Source: Flavobacteriales bacterium (GTDB lineage Bacteria; Bacteroidota; Bacteroidia; Flavobacteriales; Flavobacteriaceae). From it: 7,898 nucleotides of DNA. The notes beneath the pieces were generated by a model that searched no databases, was not told where the DNA came from, and worked only from the letters and a program-made list of their open reading frames with translations. Of the stretch, positions 6,066-7,898 are shown piece after piece; within the stretch, counting starts at the first letter, position 1, and every line of letters starts with the position of its first letter. The stretch is taken from the NCBI GenBank assembly GCA_027033875.1, contig JALVKK010000272.1:1-7898 (forward strand), in the 5' to 3' direction. The translations under genes and the position numbers were made by a program.

Positions 6066-7286
6066 ATGAATAGATTTTTTTGTTTTATTCTTATCATGTT
6101 TTTTTTGTTGCCGGTATTCAACGCATCGGCTCAAAATACTTTGCAAAAACGTCTGGAAAACAAAAGAAAAGCGCTTCAAAAAGAAATTTTACAAATCAAC
6201 CGGCAGTTGTTGAAAACCAAACATACGGAATCGGACGCTATGGCTGAGTACAGGCAAATAAAACGTAAAATTTATATTCGACAAAAATTGATAAATAATT
6301 TAAAATTGGAAATTAATCATATCAACCGGCAAATCAATCAAAATGAACAAAAAACCGTCGAACTGAATATGGAACTGAATCGGTTAAAAGCCGATTATGC
6401 CAAAATGATAAAAAAAGCGTATAACACCCGCTCCCAACAAGACAAATTGTTCTTTTTATTTTCTTCCGAAAGTTTTCAACAGGCTTTTAAAAGAGCGCAA
6501 TACTTGAAACAATACGGCAAATACCGCAAAGAACAAGCAACCGAAATAGAACAAAAGAAAAAACAATTGGCTGATTTAAAAAACAAACTACTCAGAGATA
6601 AAACTGTCAAGGAAAAATTGTTTTCGGATTATCGCAAAGAAACCGAACAAATCAAACAGGAACAAAACAAACAACTAGCGGTTGTCAATAAAATTAAAAG
6701 AAAAAAGACTTATTATCTCAATCAAATCAAAGCCAAACAACGCGAACAAGCCAAAATAGACCGGATGATAGACGATTTAATCAAAAAAGCCATTGTAAAA
6801 TCAAACCGAAAAGCCAAAAAATCGCAAAGACATAATTCCAAATTCTTTTTAACGCCGAAAGCTAAAAAATTGGCTGATAAATTCTCAGCCAACAAAGGTG
6901 CTTTGCCTTGGCCGGTAAAAAAAGCCTATATTTCACGCAAATTCGGTAAGCAAAGACACGAAATTTTTAAGAATGTTAAGGTCGTTAATACCGGTATTTA
7001 TCTGGCTACCGAACCCGGCAGTAAAGTTTATGCCGTATTTGAAGGCAAAGTTTTACAAATTCAGCTGATACCCGGAGGAAACAACACAATATTTCTCAAA
7101 CACGGTAATTACCTGAGCATATACGGCAACTTAAAAGAAGTCTATGTCAAACCGGGTGATAGAGTCAAAACCAAACAAGTTATCGGTAAAGTAGCAACTA
7201 ATGCGCTCGGCAAAACGGAACTGAAGTTTAGAATATACAAAAACACCACTAAACTAAATCCCGAACTATGGCTAAAACGACACTAA
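6066..7286 (+). CDS. EnvC-like murein hydrolase activator (coiled coil plus degenerate LytM/M23 domain)
   Basis: A 406-residue exported protein. A signal peptide (1-22, ending NASA) is followed by long charged coiled coils (about 26-125 and 150-245) with a short break containing LFFLFSSESFQQAF (128-141), as in EnvC. Residues 279-404 form a LytM/M23 fold (WPV...ISRKFG...EGKVLQI...YGNL...VKPGDRV...IGKV...NPELWL). The four positions that bind zinc or act in catalysis in active M23 enzymes are replaced: HxxxD is N308/Y312, the YxHL histidine is N355, and HxH is E385/K387. The protein therefore should not cut peptidoglycan itself. By analogy with EnvC it should activate an N-acetylmuramoyl-L-alanine amidase at the septum for daughter-cell separation, probably with an FtsEX-type partner, neither visible here. 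The ATG at 6066 is preferred over an in-frame TTG at 6054 because it opens a clean signal peptide. Confidence 0.9.
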   Translation: MNRFFCFILIMFFLLPVFNASAQNTLQKRLENKRKALQKEILQINRQLLKTKHTESDAMAEYRQIKRKIYIRQKLINNLKLEINHINRQINQNEQKTVELNMELNRLKADYAKMIKKAYNTRSQQDKLFFLFSSESFQQAFKRAQYLKQYGKYRKEQATEIEQKKKQLADLKNKLLRDKTVKEKLFSDYRKETEQIKQEQNKQLAVVNKIKRKKTYYLNQIKAKQREQAKIDRMIDDLIKKAIVKSNRKAKKSQRHNSKFFLTPKAKKLADKFSANKGALPWPVKKAYISRKFGKQRHEIFKNVKVVNTGIYLATEPGSKVYAVFEGKVLQIQLIPGGNNTIFLKHGNYLSIYGNLKEVYVKPGDRVKTKQVIGKVATNALGKTELKFRIYKNTTKLNPELWLKRH

Positions 7287-7309
7287 AAATCACAGCTTAT
7301 CGTTGAAAA

Positions 7310-7340
7310 TCAACATCTTAACTTAATGCCTGAATGTTGA
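7310..7340. terminator. Weak hairpin between convergent EnvC-like gene and tRNA-Cys
   Basis: TCAACAT (7310-7316) and ATGTTGA (7334-7340) pair over 7 bp with a 17-base loop. On the minus strand the stem is followed by TTTT. It lies between the convergent ends of the EnvC-like gene and the tRNA gene, where a terminator is expected, but it is too weak to call with confidence. A smaller GTTGA/TCAAC hairpin (7302-7314) competes with it. Confidence 0.25.
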
Positions 7341-7372
7341 AGAAAATCATAAATAAAAAGGAAGTATAAAAG

Positions 7373-7443
7373 AGGCACCTAGCAGATTCGAACTGCTGTA
7401 AACGGTTTTGCAGACCGCTGCCTAGCCACTCGGCCAAGGTGCC
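7373..7443 (-). tRNA. tRNA-Cys (anticodon GCA)
   Basis: A 71-nt cloverleaf on the minus strand. The acceptor stem GGCACCT (7443-7437) pairs with AGGTGCC near the 3' end, followed by discriminator U73 (7373), which is required for cysteine identity. The D arm is GCCGAGTGGCTAGGC. The anticodon stem GCGGT/ACCGT encloses loop CTGCAAA, with anticodon GCA at 7411-7409. The T arm is AGCAG-TTCGAAT-CTGCT. The 3' CCA is not encoded (CTC follows in genomic sequence) and must be added by the nucleotidyltransferase. It lies 30 bp downstream of folB and has its own promoter overlapping folB's 3' end. Confidence 0.98.
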
Positions 7444-7457
7444 TGATTTACGAACGA

Positions 7458-7488
7458 CAAAGTTAATTATTTTTTAAAGTTTGACAAA
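7458..7488 (-). promoter_or_regulatory. tRNA-Cys promoter overlapping the 3' end of folB
   Basis: On the minus strand TTTG (rc of 7485-7488, inside the last codons of folB) is followed after 19 bases by TAACTTTG (rc of 7458-7465). Both boxes and the spacing fit the Bacteroidota consensus. Transcription would start near 7451-7454, about 8-10 nt before the mature tRNA 5' end, typical for a monocistronic tRNA gene. Confidence 0.8.
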
Positions 7489-7848
7489 ATCTTTCCTGTT
7501 TTTTTTCAAAACAATACTCACGGCTTCAATATTTCCTCCTACCGGCGGATTGAGTTTGGTTACTTTGACTTCTACTTTTTCGGCTATATCAAACTCTGAA
7601 AAAATGCGCTTAATCATACGCAAAGCTACCGTCTCCATCAATTTGGCTCTAACTTGCATTTCAGCCATAACTATTTCATTGAGCCGAGTATAATCCAGTC
7701 CGTATTGTAAATTATCGGTTTGGGCAGCATGTGTCATATCGGTTTTGACTTTAATATCCGTTCTAAATTCCGCACCGATTTTTTCTTCTTCGTCCATGCA
7801 GCCGTGATAACTATAGGTACGGACGTTTGATAAAATGATGTATCCCAT
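7474..7848 (-). CDS. folB: Dihydroneopterin aldolase
   Basis: This enzyme converts 7,8-dihydroneopterin to 6-hydroxymethyl-7,8-dihydropterin and glycolaldehyde in cytoplasmic folate synthesis. The 124 residues cover the whole single-domain tunnel-fold family. Visible motifs are YSYHGCMDEEEKIGAEF (12-28) with E22 at the family's active-site glutamate position, YGLDYTRL (49-56) with the active-site tyrosine region (Y53), LMETVALRMIKRIF (70-83) with E72 at the pterin-binding glutamate, and VTKLNPPVGGNIEAVSI (96-112) with K98 at the catalytic lysine. The ATG at 7848 is directly before the first beta strand and has no Shine-Dalgarno. A -7 box lies 24 bp upstream. No other folate gene is in the window. 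Some relatives also epimerise the substrate or act on dihydroneopterin triphosphate; sequence alone cannot exclude that. Confidence 0.95.
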   Translation of the reverse strand: MGYIILSNVRTYSYHGCMDEEEKIGAEFRTDIKVKTDMTHAAQTDNLQYGLDYTRLNEIVMAEMQVRAKLMETVALRMIKRIFSEFDIAEKVEVKVTKLNPPVGGNIEAVSIVLKKNRKDFVKL

Positions 7849-7871
7849 TGTGTTCTGTTTGGTTTTGGAGG

Positions 7872-7879
7872 CAAATTTA
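7872..7879 (-). promoter_or_regulatory. -7 box of the folB promoter (promoter cut by window edge)
   Basis: TAAATTTG on the minus strand (rc of 7872-7879) fits TAnnTTTG, 24 bp upstream of the folB ATG. The -33 TTTG would fall at about 7899-7904, just outside the window, so it cannot be checked. Confidence 0.5.
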
Positions 7880-7898
7880 GTGAATATTGGTTATATGT

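Noticed and set aside
7481..7693. Plus-strand open frame antisense to folB
   Set aside because: It lies fully inside folB, whose active-site motifs are all present.

Overview
The window is ordinary chromosomal DNA of an AT-rich member of the Bacteroidota, probably flavobacterial or close to it. Four things point there: the 16S rRNA 5' third, promoters of the TTTG / TAnnTTTG type, start codons without Shine-Dalgarno sequences, and a secreted protein with a type B (gliding-motility type) C-terminal sorting domain for the type IX secretion system. Only the domain-level placement is firm; the genus cannot be named from this.

Layout, left to right. Bases 1-356 are the 5' part of a 16S rRNA gene on the minus strand, running off the left edge. 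Its leader and two tandem promoters occupy 357-764. After an AT-rich spacer with no gene comes a terminator (966-996) for a four-repeat TM-helix mechanosensitive-type channel gene (1018-2214, minus), which has a palindrome at its presumed transcription start. An internally deleted IS1595-type transposase remnant (2389-2835, plus) follows, with a duplicated terminal motif. A gene-poor stretch then leads to a strong hairpin terminator (3082-3117) for a large T9SS cargo protein (3158-5320, minus). Divergent from it are rnhB (5442-6044) and an EnvC-like murein hydrolase activator (6066-7286), 21 bp apart on the plus strand and probably one operon. Last come tRNA-Cys(GCA) (7373-7443, minus) and folB (7474-7848, minus). 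The tRNA promoter is embedded in the 3' end of folB.

The genes are mostly housekeeping: rRNA and tRNA, removal of ribonucleotides from DNA, cell separation, folate synthesis, osmotic or membrane homeostasis, plus one cell-surface or secreted protein. They do not form one pathway. I see no defence system, CRISPR array, prophage or biosynthetic cluster, and no convincing undescribed system. The most useful second-look items are the matched tandem rrn promoters, the promoter inside folB, the decayed transposon with its repeated end motif and GC-rich flank, and the palindrome upstream of the channel gene.
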